From Lacrimispora xylanisolvens (lineage in GTDB: Bacteria > Bacillota > Clostridia > Lachnospirales > Lachnospiraceae): a DNA stretch of 64,000 bases. The stretch covers positions 124,001 to 188,000 of the forward strand of contig NZ_PTJA01000007.1 in NCBI RefSeq assembly GCF_002934545.1, read 5' to 3'. Shown here one piece after another: positions 1-9,379 of this stretch; positions within the stretch are counted from its first letter, which is position 1; each line of letters opens with the position of its first letter. The translations under genes were made by a program, and so were the position numbers. Below the pieces are notes generated by a model. It did not search any database, was not told the DNA's origin, and was given only the letters and a program-made list of their open reading frames with translations.

Positions 1-1
1 G

Positions 2-985
2 CACTACAACCTTCCTGATGAATTTCTCGAAAAAAACATGCTGCGTACTCCTTCCCGTAATTTAATGAACAGCCTCCAAAAAAGTATTCTTGCTCTTTAC
101 GATTATGATGAGGACCCGGATAACACTGACCCATATCAGACTCTGTTAAAAGGAATTAATATACTTGCAAAGCTTCCGTCTCTTTCTGTCTATGCTTATC
201 AGAGCAAGATACATCACTACGACCGGGAGAGTCTTGTGATCCATTATCCAAAGCCGGAATATTCCATGGCAGAAAACATTCTTTATATGTTAAGGAAAGA
301 CGGAGTCTTTACCCAGCAGGAAGCCGATCTTTTAGATATTATGCTGATGATTCATGCGGATCACGGCGGCGGCAACAACTCCACATTTACAAATGTTGTC
401 ATTTCCTCTACCGGTACCGATATTTACTCCTCCAGCTCCGCTTCCATTGGTTCCTTAAAAGGTCCCAAGCATGGCGGCGCCAACATCCGCTGCAGCGAGA
501 TGATTACTGCAATAGAAAAAGAAATTGGAATAAAAGCAACAGAAGCACAGATGAAATCGGTTATCCAAAAAATACTGGCAAAAGATTTTTATGATAATTC
601 CGGTCTGGTATATGGTCTTGGTCATGCGGTTTATACCGTGTCAGATCCCCGTGCAGATCTGCTAAAAATCTGCTGCGAAAATCTTGCAAAACAGAAAAAC
701 AGAGAAGACGAATATGAATTCCTGACAAAATTTGAAAAGGTTGCCAAATCTTGTCTCGCTGGAAACGGCAAGTCTTTGTCAAACAATGTGGACTTCTACA
801 GCGGCTTCGCTTATAATATGTTACAGATACCCGAAGACATGTACACCCCATTATTTGTGTGCTCACGTATGGCCGGCTGGCTGGCACATAACATTGAGAA
901 TAAGATGTACGACGGAAGAATCATGCGTCCGGCTACAAAATACGTGGGGGAAACCATTCCCTATAAAAAGAGAGAGGAACGATAA
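2..985 (+). CDS. Citrate synthase, 5'-truncated by window edge
   Basis: Condenses oxaloacetate with acetyl-CoA to citrate in the cytoplasm. The frame is already open at base 2 with no start codon or Shine-Dalgarno site, so the N-terminus lies outside the window; 327 residues are visible of roughly 430-450 usual for the family. The catalytic landmarks are present in order: the His loop HADHGGGNNSTF, GLGHAVYTVSDPR, and the Asp in NVDFYSGF. The gene ends 3 nt before the aconitase gene, so the two are cotranscribed and form the citrate-to-isocitrate arm, in anaerobes usually serving 2-oxoglutarate and glutamate synthesis. No isocitrate dehydrogenase is in view. Family certain; Re- versus Si-type not an issue here, as the sequence fits the ordinary Si-type family. 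Confidence 0.95.
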   Translation, partial: HYNLPDEFLEKNMLRTPSRNLMNSLQKSILALYDYDEDPDNTDPYQTLLKGINILAKLPSLSVYAYQSKIHHYDRESLVIHYPKPEYSMAENILYMLRKDGVFTQQEADLLDIMLMIHADHGGGNNSTFTNVVISSTGTDIYSSSSASIGSLKGPKHGGANIRCSEMITAIEKEIGIKATEAQMKSVIQKILAKDFYDNSGLVYGLGHAVYTVSDPRADLLKICCENLAKQKNREDEYEFLTKFEKVAKSCLAGNGKSLSNNVDFYSGFAYNMLQIPEDMYTPLFVCSRMAGWLAHNIENKMYDGRIMRPATKYVGETIPYKKREER

Positions 986-988
986 CTT

Positions 989-3301
989 ATGGTAAAGTTG
1001 TATGACGGAGGAGCATATCTTGTAAACGGTACTCAGCTGATTCCTGAAGAGGAACTGTCCAAAGTAAACGCCCAGAGAAGTACTCCCATTACAAGAGAAG
1101 AGGCGAAAAAGGGTACCATTGCATACTCCATATTAGAAAAACATAATACATCGGGAAACATGGAGCACTTAAAACTGCGTTTTGACTCCATGGCATCCCA
1201 TGACATAACATTTGTAGGAATTATTCAGACAGCCCGTGCATCAGGCCTTACAGAATTTCCTATTCCATACGTAATGACCAACTGTCACAACTCCCTGTGT
1301 GCCGTTGGCGGAACGATTAATGAAGATGACCATGTATTTGGTCTGTCTGCAGCAAAGAAGTACGGAGGAATCTTCGTTCCTCCCCACATCGCAGTCATTC
1401 ATCAGTACATGAGGGAAATGATGGCAGGATGCGGCCGCATGATCCTGGGTTCTGACAGCCATACCCGTTACGGTGCCCTGGGTACCATGGCAATCGGGGA
1501 AGGCGGCGGAGAACTGGTAAAACAGCTGTTAAAAGATACCTATGACGTTGCCTATCCTGGAGTCGTTGCCATTTATTTAACCGGTGCTCCTGCTTCCCAC
1601 GTAGGTCCTCATGATGTGGCGTTAGCCATTATTGGGGCTGTATTTAAAAATGGCTATGTAAAAAATAAGATTATGGAATTTGTAGGTCCCGGTGTTTCAT
1701 CCATGGATACGGATTACAGAAACGGTGTGGATGTCATGACTACGGAAACAACCTGCCTTTCTTCTGTCTGGATCACAGATGAGGATACAAGGGAGTATTT
1801 AAAACTTCATGGCAGAGAATCTGACTATGCCCAGTTAAATCCCGCTGAAGTAGCTTATTACGATGGCGTTGTTCATGTGGATTTAAGCACCATTAAGCCT
1901 ATGATTGCTCTCCCCTTCCATCCAAGCAACACCTATGAAATTGATGAACTGAATGATAATCTGGGTGATATTTTAAGAACTGTGGAAAAAGAAGCGGCTC
2001 ACATTCTGGGAACAGCGAAAGCAAGCCTTTCCCTTACGGATAAAATTATAGATGGAAAGCTGATGGTTCAGCAGGGTGTTATTGCCGGCTGTGCCGGAGG
2101 TAATTATTCCAACGTCATGATGGCGGCTCATATGCTTTCAGGAAAGGATTGCGGCAATGATATCTTCAACCTTTCCGTATACCCGTCCTCCCAGCCGGTT
2201 TATATGGATCTGGTGAAAAAAGGTGCCATATCCCAGCTGATGGCTGCCGGTGCCACGGTACGTACCGCTTTCTGCGGTCCCTGCTTCGGTGCGGGAGATA
2301 CGCCGTCAAACAATGCCTTAAGCATCCGCCATACTACCAGAAACTTCCCCAACCGGGAAGGTTCCAAACCTGGTAACGGTCAGATATCCTGTGTGGCATT
2401 AATGGATGCACGCTCTATCGCAGCCACTGCTGCAAACGGCGGTTATCTTACTTCAGCCGAAACCTTTGCAGACGACTATAACGTTCCAGCTTATGAGTTT
2501 GACTCTTCTTCCTATGACAGACGTGTTTATCAGGGATACAAACAGGCCAAGGAAGACGAATCCTTAATTTTAGGACCAAATATCAAAGACTGGCCTTCCA
2601 TGAGTGCACTCACTGATAATATTTTATTACGGGTATGTTCTAAGATCATGGATCCTGTCACAACCACCGATGAGTTGATTCCTTCCGGTGAGACTTCCTC
2701 CTATCGTTCCAATCCTCTGGGACTTGCGGAATTTACCTTATCCCGCCGTGATCCGGAGTACGTAGGACGTTCCAAGGAAGTAAATGAGCTTGAAAAGGTA
2801 AGAAAATCCGGTGCCTGCCCGCTTAAGGCAGATCATGAACTGGAAAGCGCCTTCCATGCTCTGAAGGAATATTTAAAGCAGCCGGATTTAAAAGCCAGTG
2901 AAACTGAGATCGGCAGTATGATTTACGCGGTGAAGCCAGGAGACGGTTCTGCCAGAGAACAGGCTGCAAGCTGCCAGAGAGTTCTTGGCGGTCTTGCCAA
3001 CATTGCAAACGAGTATGCTACCAAGCGTTACCGTTCCAACGTTATGAACTGGGGTATGCTGCCATTTTTATTAGATGAAGATCCTTCCTTTGATATCGGT
3101 GACTTTATTTATGTACCAGATATCCGCACTGCTCTTGACGGTGCTATGGATCGCATACCAGCTTACGTGGTAAAAAATGAAGAAGGAAATCCAATCCATG
3201 AAATCCAGCTTCATATTGCAGATATGACACCAGAAGAACGGGAAATCGTAAAAGCCGGTTGTCTCATTAATTACAACAGAAACAAAAGCAGCCAGTTATA
3301 A
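989..3301 (+). CDS. Aconitate hydratase family protein
   Basis: 770 residues. Isomerises citrate to isocitrate through a [4Fe-4S] cluster. The three cluster cysteines can be placed: Cys368 in [10 protein letters not shown] and Cys429/Cys432 in [10 protein letters not shown]. The substrate-loop motifs [12 protein letters not shown] and [13 protein letters not shown] are also present. It starts 3 nt after the citrate synthase stop. The sequence is of the clostridial 'hydratase' branch rather than the classical bacterial AcnA or AcnB lengths (about 890 and 865), so the assignment to aconitase rests partly on the citrate synthase neighbour; another hydro-lyase activity remains possible. A strong stem-loop follows at 3309-3353. 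Confidence 0.88.
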   Translation: MVKLYDGGAYLVNGTQLIPEEELSKVNAQRSTPITREEAKKGTIAYSILEKHNTSGNMEHLKLRFDSMASHDITFVGIIQTARASGLTEFPIPYVMTNCHNSLCAVGGTINEDDHVFGLSAAKKYGGIFVPPHIAVIHQYMREMMAGCGRMILGSDSHTRYGALGTMAIGEGGGELVKQLLKDTYDVAYPGVVAIYLTGAPASHVGPHDVALAIIGAVFKNGYVKNKIMEFVGPGVSSMDTDYRNGVDVMTTETTCLSSVWITDEDTREYLKLHGRESDYAQLNPAEVAYYDGVVHVDLSTIKPMIALPFHPSNTYEIDELNDNLGDILRTVEKEAAHILGTAKASLSLTDKIIDGKLMVQQGVIAGCAGGNYSNVMMAAHMLSGKDCGNDIFNLSVYPSSQPVYMDLVKKGAISQLMAAGATVRTAFCGPCFGAGDTPSNNALSIRHTTRNFPNREGSKPGNGQISCVALMDARSIAATAANGGYLTSAETFADDYNVPAYEFDSSSYDRRVYQGYKQAKEDESLILGPNIKDWPSMSALTDNILLRVCSKIMDPVTTTDELIPSGETSSYRSNPLGLAEFTLSRRDPEYVGRSKEVNELEKVRKSGACPLKADHELESAFHALKEYLKQPDLKASETEIGSMIYAVKPGDGSAREQAASCQRVLGGLANIANEYATKRYRSNVMNWGMLPFLLDEDPSFDIGDFIYVPDIRTALDGAMDRIPAYVVKNEEGNPIHEIQLHIADMTPEEREIVKAGCLINYNRNKSSQL

Positions 3302-3308
3302 TTTACCG

Positions 3309-3353
3309 GGCCGCCGCCTGCAGGACTTCGCTGTCCTGTAAGCAGCGGCCTTT
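3309..3353 (+). terminator. Terminator after citrate synthase-aconitase operon
   Basis: Stem GGCCGC/GCGGCC enclosing CAGGAC/GTCCTG with a TTCGC loop region, followed by TTT. Confidence 0.7.
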
Positions 3354-3367
3354 CCTGATTATGGCTA

Positions 3368-3396
3368 TTGACAGTATGAGGTTGATGTGTTATATT
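3368..3396 (+). promoter_or_regulatory. Promoter of the tetR-type gene
   Basis: TTGACA (3368-3373), 17-bp spacer, TATATT (3391-3396): near-consensus sigma-A promoter. The operator-like sequence at 3402 sits at the expected transcription start. Confidence 0.75.
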
Positions 3397-3401
3397 TTAT
3401 C

Positions 3402-3417
3402 TACCAACCGTTAGTTT
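3402..3417 (+). promoter_or_regulatory. Putative TetR operator 1
   Basis: CTACCAACC at 3401-3409 matches the left half of the palindrome at 4062-4077 exactly over nine bases; the right half here is degenerate (TAGTTT instead of TTGGTA). It lies directly downstream of the -10, fitting autorepression. Confidence 0.5.
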
Positions 3418-3442
3418 AGTTATTTAGAAGGGAATGTGAACC

Positions 3443-4033
3443 ATGGGTCAGGGAGCAGACACAAAAGAGCGGATTATGCAGGCAGCATTAGAAGAGTTTT
3501 CTCTTCATGGATTTGAAGGCGCCCGTATGGAAAAAATCGCATCCAAAGTAGGAATCAATAAGGCTTCCCTCTATTTTTATTTTAAAAGTAAGGAACAGCT
3601 GTTTCGGGAGCTTTTTGATATCATTGTAAAAAAACATTATGCTTATTTAACCAGCATTTTTCGCAAATATCAGGATCTGCCATCCAGACAGCTGCTGTCC
3701 TCTCTTTACAAAGACTATCTGGAATACCACTGGGGTAATACAGAGATGGATTTCTGGAACATGGTATACTACTACCCTCCGGAACCGATGAAAGAGGAAA
3801 TTATGCATTTTACTCAGGACAGTTATGATGTTTTTACTGCTGAGTTGACTTCAGTTATGGAAAAAGGCATAAAAAACGGTGAACTCCAGCCTCTCAATCC
3901 GGCTGATATGGCAGCCACTTTTTACTATCTGGTCACATGTATCACTTTGTCCACTGGTTTAATGAATTTAGAACAGGGACTTAGCCAGATGGATTTATGC
4001 TTTCATGTTTTTTGGAATGGAATAAAAGGGTGA
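3443..4033 (+). CDS. TetR/AcrR family transcriptional regulator
   Basis: 196 residues. The N-terminal helix-turn-helix is typical: KERIMQAALEEFSLHGFEGARMEKIASKVG followed closely by the recognition segment with SLYFYFKSKEQLF (about residues 8-55). The rest is a helical ligand domain with no family-level assignment of the inducer. An AAGGGA ribosome site precedes the ATG. The gene has its own promoter (3368-3396) and is followed by an aldo/keto reductase whose upstream region shares the operator motif, so the likely regulon is itself plus that reductase. The ligand cannot be read from sequence. Confidence 0.9.
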   Translation: MGQGADTKERIMQAALEEFSLHGFEGARMEKIASKVGINKASLYFYFKSKEQLFRELFDIIVKKHYAYLTSIFRKYQDLPSRQLLSSLYKDYLEYHWGNTEMDFWNMVYYYPPEPMKEEIMHFTQDSYDVFTAELTSVMEKGIKNGELQPLNPADMAATFYYLVTCITLSTGLMNLEQGLSQMDLCFHVFWNGIKG

Positions 4034-4050
4034 ATAACCCCTTTATTTTT
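4023..4050 (+). terminator. Weak terminator after tetR-type gene
   Basis: AAAGGG / CCCCTTT stem around the stop codon followed by ATTTTTA. Short stem; partial read-through into the reductase gene is plausible. Confidence 0.5.
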
Positions 4051-4061
4051 ATCATATAACC

Positions 4062-4077
4062 TACCAACCATTTGGTA
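4062..4077 (+). promoter_or_regulatory. Putative TetR operator 2
   Basis: Perfect inverted repeat TACCAA-CCAT-TTGGTA, 21 bases upstream of the aldo/keto reductase start. Shares its left half with the copy at 3402. Confidence 0.6.
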
Positions 4078-4098
4078 TATTATTAAGGAGGTAATTCA

Positions 4099-5076
4099 AT
4101 GGAACGCAGATTTTTAGGAAGATCAGGTATTGAGGTAAGTCCCATGGGAATTGGCAGCTGGGCAATCGGAGGTCAGTTTTACATGGATGAAAAAATTGAC
4201 GGCTATGGGCACACAGACGATGAAACATCTATAAAGGCCATTCAGACTGCACTGGATCTTGGTATCAATTTTATTGATACATCGGATGCATATGGGATTG
4301 GTCACAGTGAAACTTTAATTGGAAAAGCATTGGGAGAAAGAAGAAATCAGGTGGTTCTTGCCACAAAGTTCGGTTATATGGGAAACGAAGCCACCCGAAC
4401 GCTGAAAGGTTATAATGTGGCTCCCGGATATATTGAAAGAGCCTGCGAAGCTTCGATGAGGCGTTTAAAAACAGATATTATTGATTTGTATCAGCTTCAT
4501 GTCTGGGAAATCGGATTGTCAGAGATGGACTGTGTCGCAGAGACCCTGGAACGTATGGTTGAGAAAGGAAAAATAAGAACGTACGGCTGGAGTACTGATT
4601 TAGTCAATGGGGCGAGGCTTTTTTCAGAAAACTTAAATTGCTCTGCCATTCAGCATAAGTTAAATATCCTTCAGGATTCTCCCGAAATGCTCCGTCTTTG
4701 CGAAGAAAGAAATCTTGCAAGCATCAACCGCAGTCCTCTTGCCATGGGCTTTTTAAGTGGAAAATTTAATGATAATTCTGTACTCACCTCTGATGATGTA
4801 AGAGGTGCAGGCCATTCCTGGACAGAAGATATCTTTAAAAACGGAAGGCCTGCACCAGAAGTTTTAGAGAAACTAAGTGCAGTACGTGAAATTCTTACCA
4901 GCAACGGAAGAACCCTGGTACAGGGGTCTCTCGCATGGATCTGGGCAAAAAGTAATGCGACCATTCCTATCCCTGGTTTTAAAACACCAGAACAGATCAT
5001 GGAAAATGCCAAAGCCATGGAATTCGGTGCACTTACCCAGGAACAAATGATAGAAATTGACCAGCTTTTAAATTAA
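4099..5076 (+). CDS. Aldo/keto reductase
   Basis: 325 residues, NAD(P)H-dependent oxidoreductase with a TIM barrel. The tetrad is visible: Asp and Tyr in DTSDAYGIGHSE, Lys in ATKFGY, His in YQLHVWE. The C-terminal cofactor part with PIPGFKTPEQIMENA fits the AKR11/12-like group found next to regulators in Firmicutes. AAGGAGG sits 7 nt before the ATG. The palindrome at 4062-4077 suggests control by the TetR-type protein upstream, which would make this a stress or carbonyl-detoxification enzyme; the substrate is unknown. The stop overlaps the convergent lipoprotein gene by 4 nt. Confidence 0.9.
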   Translation: MERRFLGRSGIEVSPMGIGSWAIGGQFYMDEKIDGYGHTDDETSIKAIQTALDLGINFIDTSDAYGIGHSETLIGKALGERRNQVVLATKFGYMGNEATRTLKGYNVAPGYIERACEASMRRLKTDIIDLYQLHVWEIGLSEMDCVAETLERMVEKGKIRTYGWSTDLVNGARLFSENLNCSAIQHKLNILQDSPEMLRLCEERNLASINRSPLAMGFLSGKFNDNSVLTSDDVRGAGHSWTEDIFKNGRPAPEVLEKLSAVREILTSNGRTLVQGSLAWIWAKSNATIPIPGFKTPEQIMENAKAMEFGALTQEQMIEIDQLLN

Positions 5077-6194
5077 TTTCCTGCTTTTACAATATCCTCT
5101 GCCTGGGCATCGGTAAGCTGTACATGATAAAAAAGATCATAGAATTCTTTTATGTCAGCCTTTATATCTCCCTGATACTGCTCCGGATAAACCAGATTGC
5201 CCAGCCAGAGTATACCGATCATTCGGTTGACGGAAGGAGGATTACTCATGAAGCTGTAAGGAGCTGACGGAATGAGATAAACATGGCCTTCCTTTACAGC
5301 ATTTAATTCTGACCAGACGGAATCCGTTGTGATCGTCTGATAAAGAGGGTTTGAATCTGCCAGAATGATATCTGGCTGCCAGAGGAGAAGCTGTTCCATG
5401 GACACTTCACTTCCGCCTCCGCTTGACGCTTTCTCTACCTTAGCTGCATTCTCAGCTCCGATCTGTTCTATTACACGTGCATGTATGGATCCTTCTGCAT
5501 TGGTGTGCAGTCCATTGTCTCCGCTTGCAAAATAAACAGATTTCTTTTGATCTGCTCCTAAGGAAGCCTTGGCTTCTTCCGATTTTTTCATAGTCTTGTC
5601 ACAGTAATCAGCAAGTTTTGCAGCCTGTGCCGTCTCACCTGTGATTTCTCCCAGCATCTGATAGGCTGAGCTCATGGAATTTAAGTCTGCCTCGATAAAT
5701 ACCACGGGTATTCCAAGCTGTTTTGACAATGCATCCATATCTTCCTTTACAGTCTTTTTAGCCTCTCCGATATCAATGATCACATCTGGTTTTGCAGCTA
5801 TTAAAGCTTCCATATTCAAATTGGCATTCTTCCCATAAAATTGTCCGAACTTGGGTAGGCCCCAGTATTTTTCATCAATATACTTTTTGGCACCATCGGA
5901 AAAGTCTGATGCCAGACCTGCCAGCTTGTCAGGAGCAACAGTGTAAAGGACGATCTGAGCCAGCGGACCAGATGGCGCGATTTTCTGAATTTCTTCCGGC
6001 AGTGTTACCTCCCGTCCTGCCGAATCGGTAAACACCCTTGTTTTTTCTCCAGTGCTCTCTGATGATGGTACGGTGGCAGTCATTTCAGTCTGCGCAGCTG
6101 TAGTCTCCTTGATTTCTGTCTTTTGACAGCCATAAATCAGGAACGTGGTACAAAGTGCCGCTGTCAGAACCAGACCCCTTTTATACTTTCTCAT
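5073..6194 (-). CDS. ABC transporter substrate-binding lipoprotein (PF01497 type)
   Basis: 373 residues from the ATG at 6194, chosen over the one at 6221 because GGAGG lies 4 nt before it and the product then begins MRKYKRGLVL, a signal peptide ending in the lipobox IYGC. After a Thr/Ser/Glu-rich linker (TTAAQTEMTATVPSSES) comes a Fe3+/cobalamin/molybdate-type class III binding domain, starting TRVFTDSAGREVTLP and containing KPDVIIDIG. It is the last gene of a six-gene operon with BtuC-type permease and ATPase. The ModE-like site and MobA/ModE-like first gene point to molybdate or tungstate, as in the MolA-type importers; a metal chelate is the alternative. Confidence 0.85.
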   Translation of the reverse strand: MRKYKRGLVLTAALCTTFLIYGCQKTEIKETTAAQTEMTATVPSSESTGEKTRVFTDSAGREVTLPEEIQKIAPSGPLAQIVLYTVAPDKLAGLASDFSDGAKKYIDEKYWGLPKFGQFYGKNANLNMEALIAAKPDVIIDIGEAKKTVKEDMDALSKQLGIPVVFIEADLNSMSSAYQMLGEITGETAQAAKLADYCDKTMKKSEEAKASLGADQKKSVYFASGDNGLHTNAEGSIHARVIEQIGAENAAKVEKASSGGGSEVSMEQLLLWQPDIILADSNPLYQTITTDSVWSELNAVKEGHVYLIPSAPYSFMSNPPSVNRMIGILWLGNLVYPEQYQGDIKADIKEFYDLFYHVQLTDAQAEDIVKAGN

Positions 6195-6224
6195 AAATCC
6201 TCCATTCTGCCTTTGAGGCAATGT

Positions 6225-6968
6225 TTATTTTCCAGTGATACGAACCGGAGTACCGGCACGGACCACTGCTTTTCGCTCTCTGTTTTTTACAAGTTCTTCC
6301 AGCTTTTCTCTGTCCCGTATCAAAGTTCCGGCAAGCTCGCTGACACCAAAATCAAAAAGCCTGGGTGCCAGGGGAATGCTTGGCCCTACTAAAATTATTT
6401 TGGAATTCCGTGCTAAGTGAAGTAATCTTGGCAATGTTTTATTCACCAGTGTAAATCCGGTAATAAATACGTATTCCATATCCTCAAGCAGAAACTCGCA
6501 GGCAGTATCGGGATAATCATTCTCTCCTGGCTCCCGTTCAAGGATAATGCAGGTACCGGCTTCCTTTAAATATTCCTCGGCATAACGGAAGTGCCCGATC
6601 GTTGCAACCTTTTTACCCCTGAAATCTGTTTTATGTGCCAAAAAAGTATCTTCACCGGACAGCATGGTAATCTTACCTGTATTTTCAAGATGTTTGAGTG
6701 ACTCCTGCTGATTATAATAAGCATTGATAGCTGCTGCACCAATACTGGCCTCTGTGAAATTCCAGGATTTAATTAAGCCCGCTGCTTCTTTCCAGGACAT
6801 CTCCCGCACATCTTTCCCCATGCTCTTAATGGTACGCAAAGGATTGGTGGCAGCTGCCCCCATACCCCCTCCTGCTGTTACCAGTGTGCAGTAAGTTCCG
6901 GTAAGATAACCGCTCACCTTTACATCGTCCGGAATGGGATCTATGAGACAGTCGTACAATTCCCACAT
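6225..6968 (-). CDS. DUF4213/DUF364 Rossmann-like protein
   Basis: 247 residues from the ATG at 6968 (GGAG 8 nt upstream). The sequence matches the family of small cytoplasmic proteins with an N-terminal DUF4213 part (VKVSGYLTGTYCTLVTA) and a C-terminal DUF364 Rossmann-like part (GKKVATIGHF, EYVFITGFTLVNKTLPRLL, ILVGPSIPLAPRLFDFG). Family proteins are proposed to handle metals and are often beside class II ABC importers, but no enzymatic activity is established. The start overlaps the ATPase stop by 28 nt, so translation is coupled. In this operon it may bind or sense the imported oxyanion or metal. Confidence 0.8.
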   Translation of the reverse strand: MWELYDCLIDPIPDDVKVSGYLTGTYCTLVTAGGGMGAAATNPLRTIKSMGKDVREMSWKEAAGLIKSWNFTEASIGAAAINAYYNQQESLKHLENTGKITMLSGEDTFLAHKTDFRGKKVATIGHFRYAEEYLKEAGTCIILEREPGENDYPDTACEFLLEDMEYVFITGFTLVNKTLPRLLHLARNSKIILVGPSIPLAPRLFDFGVSELAGTLIRDREKLEELVKNRERKAVVRAGTPVRITGK

Positions 6969-7747
6969 ATCTGGTTCTCCTTTCCAGGCATACATATCTT
7001 TCTGCCGCTGTTTTCATCCTTATAAATATCAATCGGCACCTGATAAAGGCTCTCAAGAAGTTCTTTCGTCAATACGTTAGAAGGTTCTCCCAATGCTTTC
7101 ACACTTCCATCCATCATGACCATGGCCTGATGGGCAAAATAAAAGGCGTGCTCCGGATTATGAGTGGACATTACCACCAGATAACCATTTTCAGATAAAT
7201 TCTTTAACTCACTCATGACTCTGATCTGATTTCCGTAATCCAGACTGGCACAGGGCTCATCCAACAATAGAATTCTGGCTTCCTGAGTAATTGCCCTTGC
7301 TATCAGCACAAGCTGCTGCTCACCACCGCTTAGCTGACTGTAAATCCGATTCTTTAACCCTTCAATTCCTGTCATTTTCAGTGCCTCCAAGGCTTTTTCT
7401 CTCTCCCTTTTTCCGGGAGAACCAAACAGAGAGAGAGAGGCTGCGGTTCCCATCATGACCATATCAATCACTGGATAAGCAAATACAAAATTATGATTCT
7501 GTGGAATATATGCAATCTTTTTTGCAAGCTCCCGTTCTGAATAATCGTTCAGCCTTATATCATCAATGAGAATTGTCCCTTGAAATCCCTTTAAAAAACC
7601 CAGAATACAACGAAACAAGGTACTCTTACCTGCTCCATTTTTTCCGAGAACACAGATTAACTGTCCCCCTTTTAGTGTAAAGGAGGTTCTTTTTAAAACC
7701 GGATGCTTTTGATAGGAAAATTCCAGATCCTTAATCATCAGTTCCAT
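6941..7747 (-). CDS. ABC transporter ATP-binding protein (FecE/BtuD type)
   Basis: 268 residues. Energises import through the BtuC-type permease next to it. Walker A GKNGAGKST, Q-loop YIPQNH, signature LSGGEQQ, Walker B ILLLDEP, D-loop ASLDYG and switch His in STHNPEH are intact. GGAGG precedes the ATG at 7747. The last residues run into the next gene by 28 nt. Substrate inferred from the operon only. Confidence 0.93.
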   Translation of the reverse strand: MELMIKDLEFSYQKHPVLKRTSFTLKGGQLICVLGKNGAGKSTLFRCILGFLKGFQGTILIDDIRLNDYSERELAKKIAYIPQNHNFVFAYPVIDMVMMGTAASLSLFGSPGKREREKALEALKMTGIEGLKNRIYSQLSGGEQQLVLIARAITQEARILLLDEPCASLDYGNQIRVMSELKNLSENGYLVVMSTHNPEHAFYFAHQAMVMMDGSVKALGEPSNVLTKELLESLYQVPIDIYKDENSGRKICMPGKENQICGNCTTVS

Positions 7748-7759
7748 AATGTCCTCCCT

Positions 7760-8776
7760 TTAAAGCCTTTTCCCTTCCTTTAAAATCAGATACAGGAAAA
7801 ATGGCGCGCCTACAAACGCGGTCAGAATCCCAATGGGTATCTCACTGGTTGTAATCAGTCTCGCAACGTTATCAACAATCAGAAGGAAGCTTCCTCCCAT
7901 TAAAAGTGAGGCTGGTAAAAGCCGCCTGTAATCGCTGCCAACCAGCATACGGGCCAGATGAGGGACGACCAGTCCCACCCAGCCGATTAAACCACTTACC
8001 GATACGGATGCAGATGTAATGAGAGTAGCTCCAAGAACAACTGCCAGCCTGAGCCGCCCTGTATGAATGCCCATACTCCTTGCTTCTTCATCCCCCAGGC
8101 TTAATATATTGATTCTCCATCTGAGAAGATAAATAGGGATGATGCCCAATATAATCCATGGAGCCGCAAAGAAAACATCCTTTTGGCGAATGGACGCAAG
8201 GCTCCCCATAAGCCAGTATGTAATCACTGGAAGTGTATTGGTTGGATCCGCCACAAGCTTGATGAAGGAAACCGCCGCATTGGCAAGAGAACTAACCATA
8301 ATACCGGAAAGCACCAGTCCCAGCACCTGATTATAAGGAACACGGCTGCTTACAATACACACAATCCCCACAGCGGATAAACCGAAGATAAATGCGCATA
8401 AGGAAACGCCTCCATATCCCAGAGAAAAAAATAATCCGAATGCTGCGCCAAATCCTGCACCTGATGATGCTCCCAGGACATCAGGGGAAACCATGGGATT
8501 CTTAAAAATACCCTGATAAGCTGCTCCGGCAAAGGAAAGTCCTGCACCAATCAGTGCCGCCATCAATACTCTTGGTAGCCGGACATTAAAAATAACCGTT
8601 TCAACCTGTGACTGCCAGGTTACTTCAATGGGAAAAACCCGTGACAGCAGGACCTTCACCAGCGTCGCCGGATAAACAGGATAACGTCCCAGAAGGAAAG
8701 AACCAAAGAAGCAAACCACAAAAACCCCACCGATCATAAAAAGCCGATTGTTATAACGCTTCTCCCTGTCTTCCAC
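7760..8776 (-). CDS. FecCD/BtuC family ABC permease
   Basis: 338 residues with the usual ten hydrophobic helices of the class II (BtuC-type) importers. GTG start at 8776 with AAGGGA 8 nt upstream. Family signatures: RLPRVLMAALIGAGLSFAGAAYQGIFKNPMVSPDVLGASSG region near residues 63-105, and GLVVPHLARMLVGSDYRRLLPASLLMGG near 270-295, the coupling-helix contact to the ATPase. It lies 12 nt upstream of the ATPase gene. BtuC-type permeases serve siderophores, cobalamin, haem and, in the MolBC subgroup, molybdate/tungstate. Confidence 0.93.
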   Translation of the reverse strand: MEDREKRYNNRLFMIGGVFVVCFFGSFLLGRYPVYPATLVKVLLSRVFPIEVTWQSQVETVIFNVRLPRVLMAALIGAGLSFAGAAYQGIFKNPMVSPDVLGASSGAGFGAAFGLFFSLGYGGVSLCAFIFGLSAVGIVCIVSSRVPYNQVLGLVLSGIMVSSLANAAVSFIKLVADPTNTLPVITYWLMGSLASIRQKDVFFAAPWIILGIIPIYLLRWRINILSLGDEEARSMGIHTGRLRLAVVLGATLITSASVSVSGLIGWVGLVVPHLARMLVGSDYRRLLPASLLMGGSFLLIVDNVARLITTSEIPIGILTAFVGAPFFLYLILKEGKRL

Positions 8777-8779
8777 TTT

Positions 8780-9379
8780 TTAAATCCCTTCTCTTAGATA
8801 TTTTAAGATCTTCTCCCTGACTGCTTCCTCATCCTTACGATGATAGGTTAGCAGCTGATTGCGAAGACTCATTCTTACAGATTCTTCCAGCTCATCACGC
8901 AGATGGAAAGCAGAAGAGTTTCCCCCATTGCGGGCCATCATCATTGCAAAATTATTCCGGCTCTTAATGACCCCAATACAGGGCTTTGGACCATTTAAGC
9001 AGGCGTAAACCGCTTCCATAAACTCAGGAATCAAAAGCTCCACTCCGCCAATCTCATCCAGTAGAATCAGCTTATGATCTCCATGACTGGTAAGAAGTTC
9101 TCTTCCTTCCTTTTGAAATACCTCTGGAAATGATACCATTCCCTCTTTCGTACGTTTAAGAAAGATATTGGTAAGACCGTCCTGATAACAGATCTTAGGC
9201 TCCCACTCCTCATTTGCAGATGCCAGCCGGAAACCAACGGTGTCCCCGCTTTCACTAACCAGCCGTTGGGAAAAGAATCCGCCCGTAACAGCCCGATATG
9301 GCTTCAGACACTGAAAAAGAAGTGTGGTCTTGCCCTCTCCCGAATTTCCTGTTAAAAAAAGGCTCTTTTTCTGTTTCAT
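8780..9379 (-). CDS. P-loop nucleoside-triphosphatase, THEP1-like
   Basis: 199 residues from the ATG at 9379; this ATG overlaps the TGA of the upstream gene (ATGA), and GGGAGGG is 6 nt before it. Walker A is TGNSGEGKTT and Walker B LILLDEIGGVELL. The overall layout (GGFFSQRL, Walker B, then GVIKSRNN) fits the THEP1/NTPase_1 family (PF03266), whose in vivo role is unknown. It sits between the MobA/ModE-like fusion and the permease. Similar P-loop proteins act in molybdenum-enzyme maturation (MobB, XdhC neighbourhoods), so a cofactor or metal-trafficking role is an inference, not a demonstrated one. Confidence 0.8.
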   Translation of the reverse strand: MKQKKSLFLTGNSGEGKTTLLFQCLKPYRAVTGGFFSQRLVSESGDTVGFRLASANEEWEPKICYQDGLTNIFLKRTKEGMVSFPEVFQKEGRELLTSHGDHKLILLDEIGGVELLIPEFMEAVYACLNGPKPCIGVIKSRNNFAMMMARNGGNSSAFHLRDELEESVRMSLRNQLLTYHRKDEEAVREKILKYLREGI

